Source: an uncultured Planctomycetaceae bacterium
GTDB lineage: Bacteria; Planctomycetota; Planctomycetia; Planctomycetales; Planctomycetaceae
NCBI GenBank assembly: GCA_937975745.1
Contig: CALJUK010000480.1
Location: 1-8,377 of the forward strand
Direction: 5' to 3'
DNA: 8,377 nucleotides
Each line of letters starts with the position of its first letter. Position 1 is the first letter of the stretch. Made by a program: the position numbers and the translations under genes. Shown here piece after piece: positions 1 to 5,964 of the stretch. The notes below the pieces were generated by a model. That model was given only the letters and a program-made list of their open reading frames with translations. It did not search any database and was not told the origin of the DNA.

Positions 1-1
1 G

Positions 2-679
2 GAAGTGCTTCTGGGCGAAGACGGTGCTCTGAGCGGCGCGGCCGCTGGAAGTGTTCTGGTCGACATGACAACCAGCGACCCATCCTTGGCTGTCGAGATT
101 GCCGAGCAGGCCTCCGCCAAGGGGATCTTCAGTGTCGACGCGCCGGTTTCTGGCGGCGACATCGGCGCGAAGAACGGGACGCTCTCAATCATGATCGGCG
201 GCGACGCTGACGTCGTCGAAGCGTTACAGCCGTGCTGGCAGGCCATGGGCAAAACGATCGTTCACCAGGGACCGGCCGGTTCTGGTCAGCATACAAAAAT
301 GGTCAACCAGATCCTGATTGCAACCAACATGATCGGTGTCTGCGAGGCGCTCCTGTACGGCCATCGGGCCGGACTGGACCTCCCCACTGTTTTACAATCG
401 GTTGGGAGCGGTGCCGCCGGAAGTTGGTCGTTGTCGAATCTGGGGCCACGCATTATGGACAACAATTTTGATCCGGGTTTCTTCGTCGAACACTTCATCA
501 AAGACATGGGAATCGCGCTCGCGGAAGCCAAACGGATGCGGCTCTCGTTACCCGGATTGGCATTGGCCCATCAGTTGTACGTGGCATTACAGGCCCAGGG
601 GCACGGCCGCGACGGAACCCAGGCCTTACAGCTGGCCTTGTCGAACTTGTCCAATGTGGACTGGAAGAACCGCGGCTAG
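2..679 (+). CDS. 3-hydroxyisobutyrate dehydrogenase-family NAD(P)-dependent oxidoreductase, 3' part
   Basis: This is a beta-hydroxyacid dehydrogenase that would oxidise or reduce a short 3-hydroxy acid with NAD(P). The frame is open to the left edge, so the N-terminal Rossmann fold with its GxGxxG nucleotide loop is outside the window. The family is usually about 290-300 residues and about 226 are visible. Seen, numbering from the GTG codon at position 5: the DMTTSDP stretch (20-26), the substrate-binding DAPVSGG motif (45-51) followed by GTL and MIGGD, the GxGxxxK segment with the expected catalytic Lys98 and Asn101, and the KDMGIA helix (166-171). The GTG at 5 is an internal codon, not a start. 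Within the family, tartronate semialdehyde reductase and succinic semialdehyde reductase look similar, so the substrate is not settled. The next gene, dapA, is 239 bases away behind a hairpin, so a shared operon is unlikely. Confidence 0.88.
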   Translation, partial: EVLLGEDGALSGAAAGSVLVDMTTSDPSLAVEIAEQASAKGIFSVDAPVSGGDIGAKNGTLSIMIGGDADVVEALQPCWQAMGKTIVHQGPAGSGQHTKMVNQILIATNMIGVCEALLYGHRAGLDLPTVLQSVGSGAAGSWSLSNLGPRIMDNNFDPGFFVEHFIKDMGIALAEAKRMRLSLPGLALAHQLYVALQAQGHGRDGTQALQLALSNLSNVDWKNRG

Positions 680-692
680 CCAGCCAGAGCCA

Positions 693-723
693 GTTGTCCG
701 CCTGTCACTCTTGGCCGGACAAC
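693..723 (+). terminator. Hairpin after the dehydrogenase gene, probable terminator or 3' mRNA stabiliser
   Basis: GTTGTCCG (693-700) is the exact reverse complement of CGGACAAC (716-723), an 8-bp stem 13 bases after the stop codon. Inside it CC (701-702) can pair with GG (713-714) across a one-base bulge, leaving a loop of about 10 bases. No T-run follows, so it is not a textbook intrinsic terminator. Position and stem strength still favour a 3'-end role. Confidence 0.5.
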
Positions 724-882
724 CGTCGTCACGCTGCCGGTTCGTTGAGACCCGTCCGGTCACACGGTAAGTCCTGGTGCAACCGATACCGACGCAAACT
801 GGATTTCGGATCACACTCGGAGTCGCATCCTTCCGGCGGTTCACAACGCACCGTCGGCAATGTAAAACGATCAATCGACACG

Positions 883-904
883 GCACTGTGAACGATCAGT
901 GCCA
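883..904 (+). promoter_or_regulatory. Perfect 7-bp hairpin just upstream of the dapA ribosome binding site
   Basis: GGCACTG (883-889) and CAGTGCC (898-904) are exact reverse complements with an 8-base loop. The stem ends one base before the GGGGAGG ribosome binding site (906-912) of dapA. It could gate ribosome access, act as a protein operator, or protect the leader. The whole gap of 239 bases (680-918) is long enough for a regulated leader. I do not recognise a lysine riboswitch or any other named riboswitch in it, and found no convincing -35/-10 pair. Confidence 0.45.
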
Positions 905-918
905 TGGGGAGGTAAGTG

Positions 919-1809
919 ATGGTGACGAAAGGGGAACAGTTTGCCGGGCTCACCGTGGCATTGGTCACACCGTTCCGGGACGGTCAGGTGGACGAGCAGG
1001 CTCTGCGGGAGATGGTCGAATACCAGATCGCCAATGGTGCCGACTGCGTCAGCCCTGTGGGAACCACCGGTGAGAGTCCGACACTGTCCCATGCGGAACA
1101 CCGCGCGGTCATTCGCATCGTCTGCCAGCAGGCGGCCGGCCGAGTCCGCGTGATGGCTGGCACGGGTTCCAACAGCACTGCGGAAGCCATCGAGCTGACA
1201 CGCTTTGCCAAAGATGCGGGCGCAGACGGCGCGCTGGTTGTGGCCCCCTATTACAACAAGCCGATGCAGGAAGGTTTCTACCTGCACTTTCGCGCGATCG
1301 CGGAAACGGTCGATCTTCCTCTAGTTGTGTACAACATTCCGGGACGAACGGCAAAGAATGTCGAGCCCGAGACGATTGTTCGGCTTGCCGAACTTCCGAA
1401 TATTGTCGCCATTAAAGAGTCAACGGGATTGATGGACCAGGCGTCGCACATCCTGGCCCACACCAATCTGACGCTTCTTTCCGGGGACGACAGTCTGACG
1501 CTACCGCTGATGGCCCTCGGCGGACGCGGCGTTGTTTCGGTCGCCGGGAATATCATTCCCTCAGATATCAAGCGGATGCTGGACGACATCGACGCGGGGA
1601 ATCTTGAGTCGGCACGGGCCCGTCACTGCCGGCTGTTTCCGCTGTTCCGCGACATGTTGGGTTTGGCGACCAATCCCATTCCCATTAAGGCGGCCATCAA
1701 GCTGCTGGGCCGCGGCAACGGCGAGGTGAGACTCCCGATGACACCGCTGAACGAGCAGCAGAACGAGACACTTCGGCAGACATTACGAGCCTACGGAGCC
1801 CTGGATTGA
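919..1809 (+). CDS. dapA: 4-hydroxy-tetrahydrodipicolinate synthase (dihydrodipicolinate synthase)
   Basis: DapA is a cytosolic class I aldolase that condenses pyruvate with aspartate semialdehyde, the first committed step to diaminopimelate and lysine. The protein is 296 residues, normal for the family, and spans the whole TIM barrel. Seen: GTTGES (48-53) with the two threonines of the proton relay (49, 50), Tyr112 in the YYNKP loop, YNIPGRT with catalytic Tyr138 and the aspartate-semialdehyde-binding Arg143, and the Schiff-base Lys166 in the KEST motif. All sit at a constant +5 offset from the E. coli residues 44/45, 107, 133, 138 and 161. The Arg in PGRT argues against N-acetylneuraminate lyase or keto-deoxy-sugar aldolases of the same fold. 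I chose ATG 919 because GGGGAGG (906-912) lies 6 bases upstream; the in-frame GTG at 916 would leave only 3 bases. It appears to be transcribed alone. Confidence 0.95.
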   Translation: MVTKGEQFAGLTVALVTPFRDGQVDEQALREMVEYQIANGADCVSPVGTTGESPTLSHAEHRAVIRIVCQQAAGRVRVMAGTGSNSTAEAIELTRFAKDAGADGALVVAPYYNKPMQEGFYLHFRAIAETVDLPLVVYNIPGRTAKNVEPETIVRLAELPNIVAIKESTGLMDQASHILAHTNLTLLSGDDSLTLPLMALGGRGVVSVAGNIIPSDIKRMLDDIDAGNLESARARHCRLFPLFRDMLGLATNPIPIKAAIKLLGRGNGEVRLPMTPLNEQQNETLRQTLRAYGALD

Positions 1810-1977
1810 CGATGGCAGTCCAACAGCCACGCCAACCCTTAAATTGACTGGCCGTTGACCGTGTCAGAGTGGCCCGCGTGCCCCATTTTGTAGAGCGTGT
1901 TACGGTCATCCCGAATCAAGGAAAGCGCAGTCCGCAGAGTCTCTTGCGGTCCACTTCATTCCGATCGATAACACACC

Positions 1978-2037
1978 ACCCTGGACAGGGTACGAGTAAT
2001 CGCTTCCGCAGGCGAGTTCGATGAGTGCGGGGAGGAG
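1978..2037 (+). promoter_or_regulatory. Leader of the secretion-ATPase-like gene: small hairpin and strong ribosome binding site
   Basis: ACCCT (1978-1982) and AGGGT (1987-1991) form a tight 5-bp hairpin with a 4-base loop. GGGGAGGAG (2029-2037) is a strong ribosome binding site; its GGAGG core is 8 bases before the GTG start at 2044. The nearby ATG at 2021 is out of frame, so the ribosome binding site decides for GTG. TTGACT (1844) and TTGACC (1855) resemble -35 elements, but no matching -10 follows at the right distance, so no promoter is called in the 234-base gap after dapA. Confidence 0.4.
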
Positions 2038-2043
2038 CGTCAG

Positions 2044-3330
2044 GTGATCTTCGGATTCGGCAAGAAGAAACAGGAAGAAGAAGTCGAGGAAGAAGTCGAA
2101 CACATTGAGTTCCAGGGGGCACTCTGGGATCGCGAAGTCGATTTGGCCTCGAACTCGCGGTTGGCAGAAGTCGGACTTGTTCCCACCAAAGAACTGTTGA
2201 CGGACTGCCTCAGCCGCCGCGCCGACGTCATTCGAATCGACCTTAAGGGGGACAAATCCCAGGTCTCGATGCTGATCGACGGAGCCAAGTATGCGGGGCC
2301 TCGGTACAGCAAGCAGCAGGCTTTCGCCGTGATGCAGGTCCTGGACCTCAAACTGCGGGGCCAATCACAAAGCGGCGGCATCAAGGCCACTCTCAACGAA
2401 GTTCCGTACGAACTCTACATCGACACACTGTCGTCACCAACCTCTGGCGAGCGCGTCACAGTCACCGCCCGCAATACGCAGATCAAGCTCTCAACACCGG
2501 AGGAAGTTGGCTTCTCTTCCGAATTCAAAGACACGGTCCGCGATTTCTTTACCGGCAGGAAGGGAGTCGTCCTGGTCTGCGGGCCCCCCATGTCCGGCAC
2601 GACCACCACAGTCTACGCCGTTCTGCGCGCTGTCGACGCGTATATCTATTCCGTCTATTCGATCCGCGATTCTCTCTGGCGAGAAGTCCCCTACATTACT
2701 CAGTTCGAAGCGAAGGAAGGGGACGACACCGAGGCCACGCTGTTCCGGATCATCCGGCTCGAATCTGACGTCGTTTTTGTCGACCCAATCAAGTCCGCGG
2801 AAGACCTGAAGTTGATACTCAAGTTTCAGGACAAGTCCACCTTCCTGTCGGAAATGGTCGCGAAAGATGCGGCCCACGGAATTCTGCAGGTACTGCAGTG
2901 GGTCGAAGACGTCGACACAGTCGTTGACAGCCTGCGGGCCACCATCAGCCAGAAGCTGATTCGGGCCTTGTGTCCCAAGTGCAAAGAAGCCTACCGTCCC
3001 AACCCCAAGGTCGTCGAAAAGTTGGGACTCCCCGAAGAAGCCAAGATTCTCTACCGGCCTCCCAAGGCTCTTACGGAAGAGGAGCTCGCCCAAGGGCTGG
3101 TTCCTTGCGAGGAGTGCGGCGGAACGGGCTTCCTGGGGCGGAGGGCGATCTTCGAGTACATCGAACTGACCGATCCGATTAGGGAAGCCATCAAGGGGAA
3201 GGCCTCCGCGAGCGATTTGAAGGCCATCGCACGCAAAGAAGGAATGCTGACACTTCAAAAAGACGGCCTCCGACTGGTCATCGAAGGAGCCACGTCGCTC
3301 GACGAGCTACAGCGCACATTCAAACAGTAG
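2044..3330 (+). CDS. GspE/PilB-family secretion ATPase relative with degenerate nucleotide site (probable pseudo-ATPase)
   Basis: The 428-residue protein has the layout of the hexameric ATPases that power type II secretion and type IV pili, without the extra N-terminal MshEN-type domain. It starts with a lysine then glutamate-rich stretch (7-20). The N2-like domain (about 45-145) holds degenerate counterparts of the ASDIH and RIDG elements and an intact SGERV. The RecA-like domain follows (about 150-310). Walker A reads GPPMSGTTTT (180-189), so the essential lysine is Thr186 (codon ACG at 2599-2601). The Walker B/GEIRD region reads VDPIKS (246-251), with proline where the catalytic glutamate belongs. 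The His box has Val272 instead of histidine, and the acidic EDPVE box is not recognisable. The C-terminal zinc module is preserved: Cys310, Cys313, Cys355 and Cys358, with GGTGF and GRRAIFEYIEL. The frame is uninterrupted, so it is a maintained protein. A scaffold or regulatory subunit beside an active paralogue is the best inference; no other secretion gene is in the window. Confidence 0.85.
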   Translation: MIFGFGKKKQEEEVEEEVEHIEFQGALWDREVDLASNSRLAEVGLVPTKELLTDCLSRRADVIRIDLKGDKSQVSMLIDGAKYAGPRYSKQQAFAVMQVLDLKLRGQSQSGGIKATLNEVPYELYIDTLSSPTSGERVTVTARNTQIKLSTPEEVGFSSEFKDTVRDFFTGRKGVVLVCGPPMSGTTTTVYAVLRAVDAYIYSVYSIRDSLWREVPYITQFEAKEGDDTEATLFRIIRLESDVVFVDPIKSAEDLKLILKFQDKSTFLSEMVAKDAAHGILQVLQWVEDVDTVVDSLRATISQKLIRALCPKCKEAYRPNPKVVEKLGLPEEAKILYRPPKALTEEELAQGLVPCEECGGTGFLGRRAIFEYIELTDPIREAIKGKASASDLKAIARKEGMLTLQKDGLRLVIEGATSLDELQRTFKQ

Positions 3331-3347
3331 CCATGTGCTCCCATGGC
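3330..3347 (+). terminator. Weak hairpin at the stop codon of the secretion-ATPase-like gene
   Basis: GCCATG (3330-3335) and CATGGC (3342-3347) form a perfect 6-bp stem with a 6-base loop that begins at the last base of the stop codon. No T-run follows. It may be a minor 3'-end structure; a palindrome this short can arise by chance. Confidence 0.25.
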
Positions 3348-3401
3348 GACTTCGGCTTCAAGGCTGGCACGCCGGCGGGCCAACAAGGTGGCCAGTCACT
3401 C

Positions 3402-3428
3402 ACAATCCTGTCATATTTTGACGATTGT
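3402..3428. repeat. AT-rich imperfect dyad between the ATPase-like gene and the lipoprotein gene
   Basis: ACAATC (3402-3407) pairs with GATTGT (3423-3428), and inside it GTCA (3410-3413) pairs with TGAC (3419-3422). This gives a 10-bp stem with a 2-base bulge and a 5-base AT loop. It stands out in the GC-rich 261-base gap. It lies 72 bases after one stop and 164 bases before the next start, so it could be an operator or a terminator lacking a T-run. TTGACG (3418-3423) inside it looks like a -35 element, but no -10 box follows at 16-18 bases. Confidence 0.4.
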
Positions 3429-3591
3429 ACTGAAGATGCGGCCCCCAACCTGCCGATGAAACGGACAGAGCGTTCTCAGTAGCCCCAATGCTGTAGACAG
3501 TCCGTCCTCGCCCGCTTCCCTCGCGGAACGTCCGCGCCCGGTTGACCACCGACCCAGGGAATACGATCACCCGTTCAAGGAAGAACAGGTC

Positions 3592-3834
3592 ATGATTCAC
3601 GCAAGAATCAACCGCGGAGTCTGTGCCACTTTGCTCGGAAGCGCCTTGATGAGCCTTTCGGCCATTGGTTGCCAGACAACTGTGGGAGGGCAGACCCTAC
3701 CGAGCGCGTACTACCTCCAGGACGATGTGGAGTACTTCCCGGCCGGGCCAGAGTTCCTGCTCCCGAATCAGGTTCGGGCCATCGAGGAATACAAGGCGGA
3801 ACGTGCCGAACAGGCCGCTGGACTGGGCGAATAA
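3592..3834 (+). CDS. Small predicted lipoprotein of unknown function
   Basis: This is an 80-residue protein with a lipoprotein-type signal: basic residues Arg5 and Arg8, a hydrophobic stretch (about 9-26), and an AIGC lipobox-like site with Cys27 as the lipidated residue. The mature part is only 54 residues. It contains GGQTLPSAYYLQDDVEYFP (32-50), then GPEF and a charged helical tail (about 60-75). The start is supported by AAGGAAG (3577-3583), 8 bases before ATG. The LPSxYYLxDDVxYFPxGPEF pattern resembles small planctomycete proteins I recall, but this is memory and not a search. Export and membrane anchoring are inferred from the signal; the function is unknown. It stands alone on its strand and converges with the decarboxylase gene, with 83 bases between their stop codons. 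Confidence 0.75.
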   Translation: MIHARINRGVCATLLGSALMSLSAIGCQTTVGGQTLPSAYYLQDDVEYFPAGPEFLLPNQVRAIEEYKAERAEQAAGLGE

Positions 3835-3917
3835 CGGACCGCTCGCCGCGCCGTCCCTTTGCTTTCTGTACGGTCCAATGCCGGAGCAGTCCGCCGCCAC
3901 AGTCCCCCGAACGCGCA

Positions 3918-5633
3918 CTATTTGATCTGCTGAGACATTCTCTCCGCCAACCGGGCCAGGGCCGGGCTAATGTCGTCTGACTTCAGATGTACGTTCAGAA
4001 TGCTGTAGGTGACTGTGTTGCCGAGCGCCACGTGAAGTGCCTTGTCCAGGTCGAGCTCGGTGTGGACCTCAAATCCCCAGCCTCCACCCAGCAGGTCGGG
4101 CATCCGGTGGTAATTCCAGTTGAGGATGTCGTTGAACTCCCCTTCCTGCAGAAACCGTTCGGTCGTGTAGCCCCGGTTGTTGAGTACCAGAACGATCGGG
4201 TTGAACTTCTGCCGAACGGCCGTCGAAAGCTCCAGACAGGTCATCTGGAACGCTCCATCGCCGACCAGAACAAGCGGTCGCAATGACCGGTTGGCAACCT
4301 GCACCCCGATGGCGGCCGGAATGGCAAAACCCATTGAGGTGTAATACGCCGGACTGAGGAATTCGGTATGGCGATAAATTGTCAGGTCGACCGCTCCAAA
4401 CAGCGAGTCCCCCACATCGGCGATGACAACCATCTCTTCGTCCAGCATTTGATTGATGCGGGCAAACAGCCGGCGCGTGGTAATCGGGACGTCTGGTTTC
4501 AGTTCATATTTGACTAATTCCGGCCGCAGTTTTTTCGGAATCTTCCGCCGCGTGGGCTGAACGCGGCTCTCCGCGAGCTGCTTCACAAAGTCCCCCAGAC
4601 GGACATTGTGAAAGTGATGATGCCGAATCCGCAGTTGTTCGCTGGTGGCGTAAATGCAATTCGACGGATTCAGGTGGGCGGTGTAGATCCCCAGATTGAT
4701 GTCTGTCATAAACGTCCCCAGCAGTACGACGCAATCACTCTGCTCGACATACTCGCGGACTTCATCGCGGCCCATCGCCCCTTCGTAGACGCCGATGTAA
4801 AGCGGATGTTTTTCGCTGACGACGGATTTCCCCAGCAGAGTCGCCGACATTGGAATGTTGGTCCGCTCGGCCAGTCGCAGGACTTCCTCTCGCAGTCCAA
4901 AGCGGTGAATCTCCACACCAGCCAGAATAACCGGTCGCTTGGCTGTGGAGATCATGTTGCGGGCTTCTTCGATCGCCTCTTTCAAGGCGTCCGGATCACT
5001 CTCGGGTGGCTCGTCTGCGGTCAACACCGGCCCGGTCGCCCGGGCATGCACCCGATCACGAGGAAGCTCCAGGTAGACAGGTCGCTTGTACTGCACAGCA
5101 GCCTGCAGGCAACGATCGATCTCTCGAAAGGCCGTGAGTGGGTCTTCCAAGGCTGCTGATGCCACGGTGATCTTCTCGAAGACTTCACGCTGCGTATTGA
5201 AGTCGCGGACCCGATGATGCAGCAGAGGGTCATTTCGCCGCTCAGCGATTCCTGGTGCCCCGGAGATGACGATGACTGGAGATTTCTCCGCGTACGCCCC
5301 GGCGATGGAGTTCGCCAGACTGAGCCCCCCCACGCAGTACGTGACGCAGACCGCCCCCAGGCCATTTACCCGGGCGTAGCCGTCCGCGGCATAACCGGCG
5401 TTGTCCTCGCGCGTGGTCCCGATCACTCGAATCGGGCTGGTCGACAACTCTCCGTAGAAGTCGAGCACAAAATCACCGGGAATACCGAAGACATCGCGAA
5501 TTCCGTAATCCTGCAACCGCTGAATCAGATATCCGCCAATCGTGTCTCTCGTTAGACTCTGGCTGACCAGATCATCACTCGACGCGGAATTTGATGATGA
5601 AGACTTTGTTTTCCGAGAACGAACTTTGGACAT
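3918..5633 (-). CDS. Thiamine-diphosphate 2-keto acid decarboxylase (pyruvate/indolepyruvate decarboxylase type)
   Basis: The protein is expected to decarboxylate a 2-keto acid non-oxidatively to an aldehyde using thiamine diphosphate and Mg2+, in the cytosol. From ATG 5633 it is 571 residues, close to the usual 550-590. Seen: the N-terminal cofactor-activating Glu76 in REDNAGYAADGYAR, the adjacent His139-His140 pair that marks the pyruvate decarboxylase branch, the cofactor motif from GDG (459-461) to NN (485-486), and Glu492 in the GYTTE segment. Acetolactate synthase and oxalyl-CoA decarboxylase lack the HH plus GYTxE combination. The substrate (pyruvate, indolepyruvate, phenylpyruvate or branched keto acid) cannot be read from the sequence. 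About 28 residues rich in Ser, Lys and Arg precede the fold. ATG 5633 has AGGCGG 6 bases upstream. ATG 5687 has GGAG at 6 bases and would add 18 residues that do not look protein-like; that start is possible. Confidence 0.87.
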   Translation of the reverse strand: MSKVRSRKTKSSSSNSASSDDLVSQSLTRDTIGGYLIQRLQDYGIRDVFGIPGDFVLDFYGELSTSPIRVIGTTREDNAGYAADGYARVNGLGAVCVTYCVGGLSLANSIAGAYAEKSPVIVISGAPGIAERRNDPLLHHRVRDFNTQREVFEKITVASAALEDPLTAFREIDRCLQAAVQYKRPVYLELPRDRVHARATGPVLTADEPPESDPDALKEAIEEARNMISTAKRPVILAGVEIHRFGLREEVLRLAERTNIPMSATLLGKSVVSEKHPLYIGVYEGAMGRDEVREYVEQSDCVVLLGTFMTDINLGIYTAHLNPSNCIYATSEQLRIRHHHFHNVRLGDFVKQLAESRVQPTRRKIPKKLRPELVKYELKPDVPITTRRLFARINQMLDEEMVVIADVGDSLFGAVDLTIYRHTEFLSPAYYTSMGFAIPAAIGVQVANRSLRPLVLVGDGAFQMTCLELSTAVRQKFNPIVLVLNNRGYTTERFLQEGEFNDILNWNYHRMPDLLGGGWGFEVHTELDLDKALHVALGNTVTYSILNVHLKSDDISPALARLAERMSQQIK

Positions 5634-5964
5634 GGCAGACCGCCTTTGTTGTGTGCAGGTTGTTGGTCGCCTCGGCCGTCCGACCATCAGTCACTCCCAC
5701 GACCAGTTCGACAAACGCCGCGTGACATCCGCAGGCTTTCGACTGCGCGACATTCTTCCGACCTGGGACGGAAAGCACTGAACCGTAAACCGCGGGAACA
5801 TGGGGTTATTACGAGGTTCCCCGTTATCATTCTAGGCAACAGCGGAAACCACGAGAAGGAGTGACGACAGTCGAGGTCGTCTGTGGAACTGCACCGAATT
5901 GGCCAGCTTGGTTCGCAGCCCACCGCTGCCTGCATGACAACCTCAACCGAGCCGCCAACAGTGC
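5634..5964. other. 331-base gap upstream of the decarboxylase gene with an inverted repeat
   Basis: No gene is supported here apart from a possible 18-codon N-terminal extension of the decarboxylase (to 5687). GGGAAC (5794-5799) and GTTCCC (5816-5821) form a 6-bp inverted repeat with 16 bases between, in a locally AT-richer stretch about 160 bases upstream of the decarboxylase start. This could be an operator on the promoter side of that gene. I could not pick out a convincing promoter on the - strand. The region just after the glycosidase-like stop (below 5965 on the - strand) shows no clear terminator. Confidence 0.35.

Noticed and set aside
694..891. A possible small gene between the dehydrogenase and dapA
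   Set aside because: No ribosome binding site, no protein-like composition, and it runs through the 693-723 hairpin and into the 883-904 hairpin.
2..1809. A sugar-acid (glucarate-type) pathway pairing a tartronate semialdehyde reductase with a DapA-like dehydratase
   Set aside because: The DapA protein has the full diagnostic residues of the lysine-pathway enzyme, including the PGRT arginine, and the two genes are separated by a 239-base gap with a hairpin.
1906..2364. A 152-codon - strand frame across the dapA/ATPase-like gap
   Set aside because: It is mostly antisense to the well-supported secretion-ATPase-like gene, and its translation looks like a reverse-strand shadow with no family signature.
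3836..3876. GGACCG/CGGTCC inverted repeat between the convergent lipoprotein and decarboxylase genes, as a shared terminator
   Set aside because: The stem is only 6 bp with a 29-base loop and no T-run directly after it; this is too weak to call.
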